Source: Phenylobacterium sp. (GTDB lineage: Bacteria; Pseudomonadota; Alphaproteobacteria; Caulobacterales; Caulobacteraceae). From it: a DNA stretch of 34,571 bases. The position numbers and the translations under genes were made by a program. The stretch is from NCBI RefSeq assembly GCF_030698145.1, contig NZ_JAUYNW010000086.1, forward strand, positions 1-34,571, written 5' to 3'. Numbering within the stretch: the first letter of the stretch is position 1; each line of letters starts with the position of its first letter. Shown in pieces: positions 1-6,983 of the stretch. The notes under the pieces are model-generated. The model made no database searches and was not told where the DNA came from. It saw nothing but the letters and a program-made list of their open reading frames with translations.

Positions 1-1071
1 AACCTCGACATGGCGGTGATCCGCGAGCACCTGGCCGCCAAGGGCCTGGGCCTGCACAACGACCTGCAGAACGAGCACTCCATCGTCGGCAACAACCCCT
101 TCATCCTGATGTTCAAGGAGTTCGCCACCAACGCCCAGTACGACCGCGACGGCGCCAAGCTGCTGGCCGGCCAGATGCGCACGGGCTTCGGGCTCACCGA
201 ACCCAACCACGGCTCGGACGCCACCTTCATGGAGACCACCGCGGTTCCGCAGGAGAAGGACGGCAAGCCCGGTTGGCTGATCCAGGGCGAAAAGATGTGG
301 ACCACGGGGATGCACGTGGCGACCCACGTCATGGTCTTCGCGCGCACCAGCGGCGAGGACGGCGACGCCAAGGGGATCACCTGCTTCATCGTCCCCGCCG
401 ACACCCCCGGCGTGAAGGTCGAGGAGTATCTGTGGACCTTCAACATGCCCACGGACCACCCGCGGGTCAGCTTCACCAATGTCTGGATCCCCGAAGACAG
501 CTATTGGGGCCAGATCGACCGGGGCCTGGGGCTGGGACAGAGCTTCGTGCATCAGAACCGCATCCGCCAGGCGGCGTCCTCGCTCGGCGCGGCGGTCTAC
601 TGCATCGAGGAGAGCGTGAAATACGCGCGCAACCGCAAGCCGTTCGGCAAGCCGCTGTCGGACAACCAGGGCATCCAGTTCCCGCTGGTGGAGCTGGCCA
701 CCCAGGCCGAGATGCTGCGCCTGCTGATCCGCAAGACCGCCTGGGACATGGACCGCATGGAGCACAAGGAGATCGAGCGGACGATCTCCGACAAGGTCTC
801 CATGTGTAACTACTGGGCCAACCGCCTGGTCTGCGAGGCCGCCGACCGGGCCATGCAAGTGCACGGCGGCATCGGCTATTCGCGCCACAAGCCCTTCGAG
901 CACATCTACCGCCACCACCGCCGCTACCGGATCACCGAGGGCTCGGAAGAGATCCAGATGCGCAAGGTCGCCGCCTTCCTGTTCGGCTATCTCGGGCCCA
1001 AGCGAGCGCAGTTCAAAGAGGCGGAGGCCGCGGGCGGCGAATATGTGCAACCTATCCCGGCGCGCCACTGA
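1..1071 (+). CDS. Acyl-CoA dehydrogenase, C-terminal part (5' end outside window)
   Basis: The reading frame is open from the first base and ends at TGA 1069-1071, so the N-terminal part lies upstream; the ATG at base 10 is probably internal. The visible part has the family's middle and C-terminal domains: a flavin/substrate segment around GLTEPNHGSDATF, a beta domain with WTTGMHVATHVMVFARTSG, then the helical C-terminal domain with the QVHGGIGYSRHKPFEHIYRHHR motif region and an ITEGSEEIQ segment, where many family members carry the catalytic glutamate. Such enzymes oxidise acyl-CoA thioesters to 2-enoyl-CoA with FAD, passing electrons to ETF. The substrate chain length cannot be read from this fragment. 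No partner beta-oxidation gene is visible downstream. Confidence 0.9.
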   Translation, partial: NLDMAVIREHLAAKGLGLHNDLQNEHSIVGNNPFILMFKEFATNAQYDRDGAKLLAGQMRTGFGLTEPNHGSDATFMETTAVPQEKDGKPGWLIQGEKMWTTGMHVATHVMVFARTSGEDGDAKGITCFIVPADTPGVKVEEYLWTFNMPTDHPRVSFTNVWIPEDSYWGQIDRGLGLGQSFVHQNRIRQAASSLGAAVYCIEESVKYARNRKPFGKPLSDNQGIQFPLVELATQAEMLRLLIRKTAWDMDRMEHKEIERTISDKVSMCNYWANRLVCEAADRAMQVHGGIGYSRHKPFEHIYRHHRRYRITEGSEEIQMRKVAAFLFGYLGPKRAQFKEAEAAGGEYVQPIPARH

Positions 1072-1169
1072 CTGGGACGACGCTGTGAGGTCGACTATTT
1101 TCTCGGCCTGATGTCGGGTCGGGGCGTCCTCGTTCGTCGTTCCAGTGTAACCGGACCGGAGGACGCTTG

Positions 1170-2081
1170 ATGACGATACCGACAGGCCACAGCCCCAGCC
1201 GGCGGCTGATGCTGGCCGCGGGCGCGTCGGCCGCCGCCGGGCTCGCCGCGAGCGACAGGGGATTTGCCATGGAAACCAAGACGAAGACCGGCGGATATGC
1301 CGAGGTCGACGGCCTCAGCGTCTATTATGAGCTGCACGGCGGCTCGCCGACCGGCGGCCAGACGCCGATGGTGCTGCTGCCCGGCGGGGTGATGGCGATC
1401 GACACGGCCTTCACCGCCGACATCATCCCGCGGTTCTCCAAGACCTGGCCGATCATCGCCATCGAGCCCCAGGGCCACGGGCACACGGGCGACCGCGAGG
1501 GCCCGTTCAAGCTCGAGCGGATGAGCGACGACGTGGCCGGCTTGCTCAACCATCTGGGCGTCAAGCAGGCCCACCTGTTCGGCCACAGCCTGGGCGGAAT
1601 GATCGCGACGGGCGTAGCGATCCGCCATCCGGCCCTGGCGGCCAGCCTGACCACGGTGGGCGCCAGCTACAATCTCGACGGCATGCTGCCCGAACTGGCC
1701 AAGCTGCAGCGCGGCGAGATCAAGGAGCCCTCGGCGGAGCTAGCGCCGCTGCTGCCGACGGAGGCCGACTTCGCCGCCTGGCAAGCCAACTATAACAAGC
1801 ACAATCCCAAGCCGGAGACCTTCTTCCCGGTGCTGGAGAAGCTGAACGCCATGCTGGCGTCGTGGGAGGGCTGGACCCCGTCGCAGCTCGGCTCCATTCG
1901 CGCCAAGACGCTGGTGGCCATCGGCGACAACGACTTCACCCGCATCGAGCACGCCGCGGAGATGAAACGGCTGATCCCCGGCGCCCAGCTCGCCGTCCTG
2001 CCGGGCACGACGCACATGGGCCTCATAGACCGCGGCGCCTGGCTCCAGCCGCTGATCGCGGCGCGGATCGCCGCGGCCTAG
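1170..2081 (+). CDS. Alpha/beta hydrolase with Tat-type signal peptide
   Basis: This is a 303-residue alpha/beta-hydrolase-fold protein. The start is ATG 1170, placed 6 bases after GGAGGA (1158-1163); a TTG directly before it is less likely. The N-terminus has a twin-arginine-like signal (SRRLMLAAGASAAAG), so export to the periplasm is inferred. The nucleophile elbow is FGHSLGG with Ser about residue 140, an acid residue lies in IGDNDF (Asp about 253 or 255) and the catalytic His in GTTHMG is about residue 282. The closest families are general esterases and proline-iminopeptidase-like hydrolases; the substrate is unknown. The stop codon overlaps that of the convergent Mur ligase gene within CTAG (2078-2081). 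Confidence 0.85.
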   Translation: MTIPTGHSPSRRLMLAAGASAAAGLAASDRGFAMETKTKTGGYAEVDGLSVYYELHGGSPTGGQTPMVLLPGGVMAIDTAFTADIIPRFSKTWPIIAIEPQGHGHTGDREGPFKLERMSDDVAGLLNHLGVKQAHLFGHSLGGMIATGVAIRHPALAASLTTVGASYNLDGMLPELAKLQRGEIKEPSAELAPLLPTEADFAAWQANYNKHNPKPETFFPVLEKLNAMLASWEGWTPSQLGSIRAKTLVAIGDNDFTRIEHAAEMKRLIPGAQLAVLPGTTHMGLIDRGAWLQPLIAARIAAA

Positions 2082-3487
2082 GCGGCGACGGCCGCGCCAT
2101 AGAGGCGGTCGAACACCGGCGGCAGGCTGTCGGGCAGGCCCAGCAGGGGGCCGGACGACAGCAGCAGGACGGCTTCGTCGCCGCGCAGGTCCGACAGCGC
2201 CTCGATGACCGCCTGGGCGCTGGCGACGCCCTGCACCGGCACGCCGGCGGCGGCGGTGCGGGCGACGATCTCCTCGTGGGTGGACTGGTGGTGGCTGGCC
2301 GCGCCGTGGGTGGGCGGCGGGATCATCAGCACCCTGGCCGCGCCCTCGAACACCGTGTCGTACCAGGCGAGCGCGTCGCGGGAGCGCCAGGAGAAGGTGT
2401 GCGGCTCGAAGACCACGATCAGCGGGCGCTGCGGATAGTGCAGGATCATCGCCTCGATGGCCGAGCGGGCCTTTTCGTAGGACGAGCCAAAGCCCTCGAT
2501 CACCGGGACCGAGGAGCTGGCGGTCAGGCGGTCCAGGCGGCGACGGATGCCGCCGAAGCTCTCCAGGGCGCGGGCGAGCTGGTCGGGGCTCACCAGGCCG
2601 CGCTCCAGCAGGTAAGCCGCCACGCCGACGATGTTCTCCACGTTGTGCGCGCCGAGCAGCTGGGTGCGCAGGGCGGTCTCGCGGCCGTCCGGCGCGACCA
2701 GGGTGAAGCTGGTGGTGTCGCCGAACGTCACGTCGCGGCTGAACCAGCCGTCGCAGGGGGCGGTGTCGTACCAGACCACGCGGGCCTTGGTGTGATGGGC
2801 CACGGCGCGGATCGCCGGATGATCCTGCAGCACCGCCAGGCCGCTGGCCGGCAGGCCCTGCAGCAGCTCGACGAACGGCGCCTCATAGTTGGCGAAGGTC
2901 GGGAAGACGTTGACGTGGTCGTGGATCAGCGAGGTCAGCAGCAGGTGGTCGGGGTGGTAGAGGGCGAACTTCGAGCGGCGATCGGTCGCCGAGACGATGT
3001 ACTCGTCGCCCTCCAGCACCACCTGGCCCGCGCCCCAGTGGCCGGTTTCCGGCAATGAGGGCGAGATGGCGCCGACCATCCAGCCCGGATCGGTCCCGGC
3101 CTGGCGCAGGATATGGGCCATCAGCGCCGTGCAACTGGATTTGCCGAACGAGCCGGCCACCACCGTGACCTCGCGGCCCAGCGTCGCCTCCCCCAGCATC
3201 TCGGCGAAGGTGGTCACCCGCACGCCGCGGGCGCGGGCGGCGATGACCTCGGGATTGGCTTCCGCGCCCAGCTTGGCGCTGGTCCCCAGCACCAGGACGT
3301 CGAGACCCGCGGGCAGGTTGGCCGCGTCGAAGCGGCGGTGGAACGGGAAACCCAGGGCCTCCACATAGGTCGACATGGGCGGGAAGACGTCTTCGTCGGA
3401 GCCCGAGACCTCGTGGCCCGCGTCGCGCATCAACAGCGCCACGGCGCTCATCCCGGCCCCGGCTATTCCCGTGAAATGGATCCGCAT
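2078..3487 (-). CDS. Mur ligase family protein, divergent Mpl/MurC-like
   Basis: This 469-residue protein has the three Mur-ligase domains. The N-terminus (MRIHFTGIAGAGMSAVALL and a GSDEDVFPPMST segment) resembles Mpl, the murein tripeptide recycling ligase. The start is ATG 3487, preceded by GGAG (3497-3500); an upstream GTG at 3508 is less likely. The central region keeps an Mpl-like E-DEY...DRRSKF stretch and an HN..N motif (GAHNVENI). Two motifs are altered: the ATP loop reads GSFGKSSCT instead of GTHGKTTT, and the DFAHHP segment is replaced by EGFGSSYEKA. It may be an Mpl that tolerates these changes or a ligase with another substrate; the family call is firm and the reaction is not. It stands alone, convergent with the hydrolase gene. 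Confidence 0.8.
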   Translation of the reverse strand: MRIHFTGIAGAGMSAVALLMRDAGHEVSGSDEDVFPPMSTYVEALGFPFHRRFDAANLPAGLDVLVLGTSAKLGAEANPEVIAARARGVRVTTFAEMLGEATLGREVTVVAGSFGKSSCTALMAHILRQAGTDPGWMVGAISPSLPETGHWGAGQVVLEGDEYIVSATDRRSKFALYHPDHLLLTSLIHDHVNVFPTFANYEAPFVELLQGLPASGLAVLQDHPAIRAVAHHTKARVVWYDTAPCDGWFSRDVTFGDTTSFTLVAPDGRETALRTQLLGAHNVENIVGVAAYLLERGLVSPDQLARALESFGGIRRRLDRLTASSSVPVIEGFGSSYEKARSAIEAMILHYPQRPLIVVFEPHTFSWRSRDALAWYDTVFEGAARVLMIPPPTHGAASHHQSTHEEIVARTAAAGVPVQGVASAQAVIEALSDLRGDEAVLLLSSGPLLGLPDSLPPVFDRLYGAAVAA

Positions 3488-3584
3488 TCCAAACTGCTCC
3501 CGGCGCACGGCCCGCCCCCGTACTGACTAGCGGAGGATGGCGGGCGGCCTCAAGGCTCGCCTGCCCGACGCGGCGTTTTGGATC

Positions 3585-3600
3585 AGGCCCCAGGGGGCCT
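3585..3600. repeat. Perfect inverted repeat AGGCCCC-AG-GGGGCCT
   Basis: A 7-bp stem with a 2-base centre lies directly against the CtrA-type box in the gene-free stretch between the Mur ligase gene and tRNA-Asn. It could be a regulator site or part of a transcript end; there is no T-tract. Confidence 0.5.
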
Positions 3601-3616
3601 TAATCCTTGCTTAACC
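3600..3616. promoter_or_regulatory. CtrA-type binding box TTAA-N7-TTAACC
   Basis: The sequence TTAATCCTTGCTTAACC matches the full CtrA consensus TTAA-N7-TTAA(C) of Caulobacterales exactly. It lies 113-129 bases upstream of the Mur ligase start (minus strand) and about 60-80 bases upstream of a strong plus-strand terminator. It could therefore act on the Mur ligase gene or on a short plus-strand transcript. The match is visible; binding is inferred. Confidence 0.6.
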
Positions 3617-3624
3617 ATGTCGGC

Positions 3625-3704
3625 GGAACCTGACGTCGTCTTCTCCGGAAGACACCCCACCATCACCGACTTCGTAAAGCCCGGCCTCGGCCGGGCTCTT
3701 TTTT
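3625..3704 (+). ncRNA. Candidate small RNA between CtrA-type box and terminator
   Basis: The segment after the CtrA-type box holds a 6-bp hairpin (GTCTTC-TCCG-GAAGAC, 3638-3653), a C-rich stretch (ACACCCCACCATCACC, within 3652-3667) that could pair with G-rich ribosome-binding sites, and a terminator hairpin with a T-run (3678-3704). No plus-strand gene precedes the terminator, so some transcript must begin just upstream. The 5' end is a guess. An open frame starting at ATG 3617 runs through the terminator into the tRNA and is not credible as a gene. Confidence 0.4.
3678..3704 (+). terminator. Strong Rho-independent terminator
   Basis: AGCCCGGCC (3678-3686) pairs perfectly with GGCCGGGCT (3689-3697), followed by CTTTTTT. 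On the minus strand the hairpin is followed only by TTTAC, so it works best on the plus strand. It ends the candidate small RNA and also insulates the tRNA gene. Confidence 0.85.
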
Positions 3705-3755
3705 CGAGGCTGGCCCCTTTTTCTCAAGCAAGCTGGGCGGCAAGATATCCATGGC

Positions 3756-3784
3756 TTGCGCGCCCGCCCGACGCGACGTATATC
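3756..3784 (+). promoter_or_regulatory. Possible promoter of tRNA-Asn
   Basis: TTGCGC (3756-3761) and TATATC (3779-3784) are 17 bases apart and lie 17 bases before the mature tRNA 5' end. This fits a housekeeping sigma-factor promoter with a very short leader. It is a pattern match only. Confidence 0.4.
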
Positions 3785-3800
3785 GCCGCCTCCAATGTGA

Positions 3801-3876
3801 TCCCCGATAGCTCAGCTGGTAGAGCAGTCGGCTGTTAACCGACTTGTCGCAGGTTCGAGTCCTGCTCGGGGAGCCA
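3801..3876 (+). tRNA. tRNA-Asn (anticodon GTT)
   Basis: This is a 76-base cloverleaf. The acceptor strands TCCCCGA (3801-3807) and TCGGGGA (3866-3872) pair fully, the discriminator is G and CCA (3874-3876) is encoded. The D-arm contains AGCTCAGCTGGTAGAGC, the anticodon stem GTCGG/CCGAC encloses loop CTGTTAA with anticodon GTT at 3834-3836, and the T-arm contains GGTTCGAGTCC. Confidence 0.97.
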
Positions 3877-3926
3877 TTTGGATCTTTTGAGGCGCGCAGG
3901 GCCGCCTCCTTCTCCCGAAACCGGCG

Positions 3927-5300
3927 CTAAAGCGGCTTCAACTCGCCCAGCATGGTCGGGATCAATTCGGCGACCGTCGGGTGGATATGCACCGCCCGCT
4001 GCAGCACCGAATAGGGCGCCTTGGCGTACATCAGGTCGAGCACGCCGTGGATCGCCTCGTCGCCCGAGGCGCCCAGGATCGAGGCGCCCAGGATCTCGCG
4101 GCTGTCGGCGTCGACCAGGATGCGCATGAAGCCCTGGGTCTCGCCGCGCTCCACGGCCCGTCCGACCCGGCTCATCGGCCGCGTGCCGACCAGGACCTTG
4201 CGTCCCGAGGCACGCGCCTCGGCTTCCGACATGCCCACCCGCCCGAGCGGCGGGTCGACATAGAGAGCGTAGGCGGAGATGCGGTCGCTGACCCGGCGCG
4301 GGTCGTCGTCCAGCAGGTTGGCCGCGACGATCTCGAAATCGTTGTAGGCCGTGTGGGTGAAGGCGCCCTTGCCGTTGCAGTCGCCCATGGCCCAGATGCC
4401 CTCCACATTGGTGCGGAGCTGGTCGTCGACCACGATATAGCCGCGTGGGTCCAGGGCGACCCCGGCCTTGCCCAGGCCCAGGTCGTCGGTGTTGGGCCGC
4501 CGACCTACGGCCAGCAGGGCATGGGAGCCCAGCACCTCGGGCGCGCCGTTCTCGCAGTCCACGCCCACGGCGATGTGGGGGCCGTGCTGGCGGAAGCTGA
4601 TGCACTCGGCCTTCAGGCGGAAGGCGATCCCCTCGCCTTCCAGGATCTCGCGGATGGCCTCGGACACGTCCTCGTCCTCACGGCCGATCAGCCGCGGCCC
4701 CTTCTCGACCACCGTGACCTGGGCGCCGAAGCGGCGGTACATCTGGGCGAACTCGAGCCCGATATAGCTGCCGCCGACCACCACCAGGTGGCGCGGCAGG
4801 ACGTCCAGGGCGAGAATCGAGGTGTTGGTGAGGTAGTCGACCTCGTTCACGCCGGGCATGTCGGGGACCAGTGCGCGGCCGCCCACATTGATGAAGATGC
4901 GTTCCGCCTCCAGCAGGTCCTCGCCCACCCGCACCGCGCGGGGCGATTCGAATCGAGCGTGACCTACGTAGACCGCGACGCCCTTGGTCCCCCTGAGCCA
5001 CGACTCGACGCCGCTCCGGGCGTCGGTGACCACCATGTCCTGGCGGGCCTTCACCCGGGCCATGTCGACGCCGACCTCGCTGGAAATAGTGACGCCGTAG
5101 TCCGCGGCGCGGCGGGCCAGGTGGGCGGCGTAGGCGCTGGCCACCAGGGTCTTGGTGGGCATGCAGCCGGTGTTGACGCAGGTGCCGCCGAACAGCTTTC
5201 GCTCGACCAGGGCCACGCTCATCCCTGCCCCGGCCAGCCGCACGGCCAGGGACGGCCCGGCCTGGCCCGCGCCGATGACGATGGCGTCGAACCTCGCCAT
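3927..5300 (-). CDS. FAD-dependent pyridine nucleotide-disulfide oxidoreductase (MerA/RclA-like)
   Basis: This is a 457-residue class I flavin disulfide reductase. It has an N-terminal FAD-binding GAGQAGPSLA motif, the redox-active pair in GGTCVNTGCMPTKT (Cys-X4-Cys), an NAD(P)-binding VVGGSYIGLEFA segment, a second FAD motif around GIWAMGDCNG, and the C-terminal dimer domain ending in VHIHPTVAELIPTML. Lipoyl dehydrogenase, mercuric reductase and RclA share this layout. There is no N-terminal HMA domain, no C-terminal mercury-binding Cys pair and no nearby mer or dehydrogenase-complex gene, so RclA-like or a generic reductase is more likely than Lpd or MerA. Its ATG overlaps the stop of the upstream DUF4126 gene by ATGA (5298-5302 region), so the two are probably translated together. 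Confidence 0.88.
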   Translation of the reverse strand: MARFDAIVIGAGQAGPSLAVRLAGAGMSVALVERKLFGGTCVNTGCMPTKTLVASAYAAHLARRAADYGVTISSEVGVDMARVKARQDMVVTDARSGVESWLRGTKGVAVYVGHARFESPRAVRVGEDLLEAERIFINVGGRALVPDMPGVNEVDYLTNTSILALDVLPRHLVVVGGSYIGLEFAQMYRRFGAQVTVVEKGPRLIGREDEDVSEAIREILEGEGIAFRLKAECISFRQHGPHIAVGVDCENGAPEVLGSHALLAVGRRPNTDDLGLGKAGVALDPRGYIVVDDQLRTNVEGIWAMGDCNGKGAFTHTAYNDFEIVAANLLDDDPRRVSDRISAYALYVDPPLGRVGMSEAEARASGRKVLVGTRPMSRVGRAVERGETQGFMRILVDADSREILGASILGASGDEAIHGVLDLMYAKAPYSVLQRAVHIHPTVAELIPTMLGELKPL

Positions 5301-5767
5301 CAGCCGAGCGAGGTCACGATCAGATAGGCGCCGCCGACGGCCACGGCGTCCTCCAGCAGGGCGATGGGGAAGTCGCGCCCGCCGATGGCGGCGGTCAGGC
5401 GGCGGCGCGCCTCATAGCCCCCCAGCGTACCGATCACCGCGCCCGTGACGCCGGCGATCAGGCCGCCCACAAGCTGGCCCTGGCCGGCGCCGATGGCCGC
5501 GCCGGCCAGGGCGCCGGTCAGCAGCCGGGTCCCGAACTGCAAGGGAACCTTGCGGCTGGGGGTCTTGGGAAGCTGGTCGGCGACCAGTTCGACGACCGCC
5601 AGCGCCGTGAGAATCCAGGGGGCGTACTTGAAGCCCAGGAAGGCCAGGGGCGTGCCGTCCAGCGCCAGCCAGCCCAGGGCCGCGGCCCAGCTCACCGCGG
5701 CCGGCGCGGTCATGGCCCGCAGGCCGGCGATGACGCCGATCGACAGGGCGAGGACGTAGAACGTCAT
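5300..5767 (-). CDS. DUF4126 family membrane protein
   Basis: This 155-residue protein has several hydrophobic segments (FYVLALSIGVIAGLRAMTAPAAV near the start, a second near residues 45-65, glycine-rich helices around residues 85-115, and a C-terminal AVAVGGAYLIVTSL). The LRAMTAPAAVSWA start and general pattern fit the uncharacterised DUF4126 family. The start is ATG 5767 with GGGAG (5777-5781) upstream. It overlaps the downstream flavin reductase by four bases, so a common operon is likely. Function is unknown. Confidence 0.75.
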   Translation of the reverse strand: MTFYVLALSIGVIAGLRAMTAPAAVSWAAALGWLALDGTPLAFLGFKYAPWILTALAVVELVADQLPKTPSRKVPLQFGTRLLTGALAGAAIGAGQGQLVGGLIAGVTGAVIGTLGGYEARRRLTAAIGGRDFPIALLEDAVAVGGAYLIVTSLG

Positions 5768-6096
5768 GGCGCGATCTCCCGGAAGGACGGCTCAGCTTCT
5801 CACCGGACGCCTGCGCGGCATAGGCGCAATTCGAAGGGTTATCGCGACGCGCCGCAACCCTGGCGGCGCGTCGATTTCGCCAGATCAGCACGGCGTGATG
5901 ACGATGCCTGCCGAAACAAATTGCTTTTTGGGCCAGTAGATGGTCTACGACCGTATCGAATATCGTTTTGGTTCGGCCGCTATCCCCAGTTCGAGGTAAC
6001 TCGAATATCCGGACCTGCCCTCGACCCTCTCCGAAATTGGATCCCTATGCCGCTCTTGGCGCGGGGAAATATATAAGACCCGGAAGGGGACTTCTC
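5768..6096. other. Gene-free leader region upstream of the cold-shock gene
   Basis: About 330 bases without a credible gene. It must hold the leftward promoter of the DUF4126 gene and the rightward promoter and leader of the cold-shock gene. Visible signals are the palindrome TTCGAGGTAACTCGAA (5990-6005) and a direct repeat TCGAATATC at 5956-5964 and 6001-6009. The part nearest the cold-shock start is more A+T-rich (AAATATATAAG about 6067-6077). No promoter was assigned with confidence. Confidence 0.6.
5990..6005. promoter_or_regulatory. Perfect 6+6 palindrome TTCGAG-GTAA-CTCGAA
   Basis: Inverted repeat about 90-107 bases upstream of the cold-shock ATG. The TCGAATATC at its right edge repeats 45 bases upstream. 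It may be a dimeric regulator site or an RNA hairpin in the cold-shock leader; neither can be decided from sequence. Confidence 0.4.
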
Positions 6097-6306
6097 ATGG
6101 CTACCGGTATTGTTAAGTGGTTCAACGGAACCAAGGGCTTCGGCTTCATCCAACCTGACGACGGCGGCGCCGACGTGTTCGTGCACATCTCGGCCGTTGA
6201 GCGCGCCGGCATGGGTTCGCTGAACGAAGGCCAACGCGTCTCGTTCGAACTCGAGCGCGATCAGCGCAGCGGCAAGATGTCGGCTGGTCAGCTGCAATCC
6301 GCCTAA
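6097..6306 (+). CDS. Cold-shock protein, CspA family
   Basis: This 69-residue protein is a single cold-shock domain: [21 protein letters not shown] contains RNP1 (KGFGFI) and DVFVHISAV is RNP2. It binds single-stranded RNA or DNA and acts as an RNA chaperone or antiterminator in the cytoplasm. The start is ATG 6097, preceded by GGAAGGGGA (6082-6090); the frame is open further upstream but that part has no family similarity. It is followed by two hairpins, the second a strong terminator, so it is probably monocistronic. Several csp paralogues are usual in such genomes, so no gene letter is assigned. Confidence 0.96.
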   Translation: MATGIVKWFNGTKGFGFIQPDDGGADVFVHISAVERAGMGSLNEGQRVSFELERDQRSGKMSAGQLQSA

Positions 6307-6313
6307 GGCCTTA

Positions 6314-6372
6314 GCGGGCGCAAGCCCGCCTCTGCCAGACGGGCCGGCTCACGCCGGCCCGTTTTCATTTTT
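6314..6372 (+). terminator. Terminator after the cold-shock gene (two hairpins)
   Basis: The first hairpin is GCGGGC-GCAA-GCCCGC (6314-6329) with a GNRA loop. The second has a perfect 10-bp stem, ACGGGCCGGC (6339-6348) and GCCGGCCCGT (6353-6362), around a TCAC loop and is followed by TTTTCATTTTT. The second is a classical intrinsic terminator; the first may protect the mRNA 3' end. Confidence 0.88.
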
Positions 6373-6412
6373 CGACGACCTCGCCGGCGTTCCGGCGGAG
6401 AGGAGGCCTCGT

Positions 6413-6685
6413 ATGGCCAAGGAAGAGCTGATTGAATTTGACGGACTGATCGTCGAACTGCTGCCTGAGGGCCGGTTCCGCGTGAAGCTGGACAACGATC
6501 ATGAGATTCTCGCCTACACGGCGGGCAAGATGAAGAAGAACCGCATCCGCTCGCTGGTCGGCGACCGCGTCATCGTCGAGATGACCCCCTACGACCTGAC
6601 CCGCGGCCGCATCACCTATCGCCACAAGACCGACGGCCCCCGGGTCGGCGGCGGCGGCGCGCGGCCCACGTTCCGCAAGCGGTAG
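6413..6685 (+). CDS. infA: Translation initiation factor IF-1
   Basis: This 90-residue protein is an S1/OB-fold factor that binds the ribosomal A site with IF-2 and IF-3 during initiation. [26 protein letters not shown] and the [22 protein letters not shown] segment are diagnostic of IF-1. The core ends near residue 72, as in E. coli; about 18 further residues ([18 protein letters not shown]) form a basic, glycine-rich tail. The start is ATG 6413 with GAGGAGG about 6 bases upstream. It lies between the cold-shock terminator and a palindromic repeat cluster and is probably transcribed alone. Confidence 0.95.
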   Translation: MAKEELIEFDGLIVELLPEGRFRVKLDNDHEILAYTAGKMKKNRIRSLVGDRVIVEMTPYDLTRGRITYRHKTDGPRVGGGGARPTFRKR

Positions 6686-6700
6686 TGCGCTGAGCGAGAT

Positions 6701-6840
6701 CCTCCCCCAGCGCGCAGCGCGGTTTGGGGGAGGTGGATCGTCGCCTCGTCGCGACGAGACGGAGGGGGTTGAAGCCCCCGAAAGCGAGTCAAAGTCCCCC
6801 TCAGTCAGCTTCGCTGACAGCTCCCCCAGAGGGGGAGCAT
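6701..6840. repeat. Cluster of intergenic palindromic repeats downstream of infA
   Basis: Several dyads sit in tandem: CCTCCCCC (6701-6708) with GGGGGAGG (6726-6733), CTCGTCGCGACGAG (6745-6758, a perfect 14-bp palindrome), GGGGG/CCCCC (6764-6779), GTCAGC-TTC-GCTGAC about 6806-6820, and GCTCCCCC-AGA-GGGGGAGC about 6821-6839. The sequence looks like a dispersed non-coding repeat of the REP/BIME kind. It may also serve as an mRNA 3' end for infA. Copy number elsewhere cannot be judged here. Confidence 0.7.
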
Positions 6841-6865
6841 CTAGGCGGAGTCAGATCGTGCGCGC

Positions 6866-6983
6866 CTAGCAGGCTGTTGAAAAAGTAAAATTGGACTCGC
6901 TTTGGTCGCTCATTGAGCTCCCTTCGATTCCTGTTCGTTCTGGGACGTTCCGTGAACTCCCGACTTTTTCAACAGCCTGCTAG
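6866..6983. mobile_element. MITE-like element with 21-bp perfect terminal inverted repeats
   Basis: Bases 6866-6886 and 6963-6983 are exact reverse complements, each reading CTAG then CAGGCTGTTGAAAAAGT inward. The outer CTAG may be a 4-bp target duplication, leaving an element of about 110 bp with 17-bp inverted repeats. No reading frame for a transposase fits inside, so it would need a transposase supplied elsewhere. The right CTAG contains the stop codon of efp (TAG, complement of 6980-6982). The A-tracts next to the stems could let it act as a two-way terminator. Confidence 0.75.

Noticed and set aside
3578..3838. Plus-strand frame of 86 codons before the tRNA
   Set aside because: It runs through a strong terminator and into tRNA-Asn; the apparent protein has no similarity to known families.
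3927..5300. Mercury resistance locus (merA)
   Set aside because: The reductase has no HMA domain, no C-terminal cysteine pair and no merR, merT or merP nearby.
3981..5327. Long plus-strand frame opposite the flavin reductase
   Set aside because: Its composition is typical of an antisense frame in high-GC DNA, and the minus strand carries all the motifs of a disulfide reductase.
5979..5986. GCTATCCC as a -10 element of a Caulobacter housekeeping promoter for the cold-shock gene
   Set aside because: It matches the consensus only in part and has no convincing -35 at the right distance.
6701..6840. CRISPR-like array
   Set aside because: The dyads differ from each other and have no regular repeat-spacer spacing; no cas genes are present.
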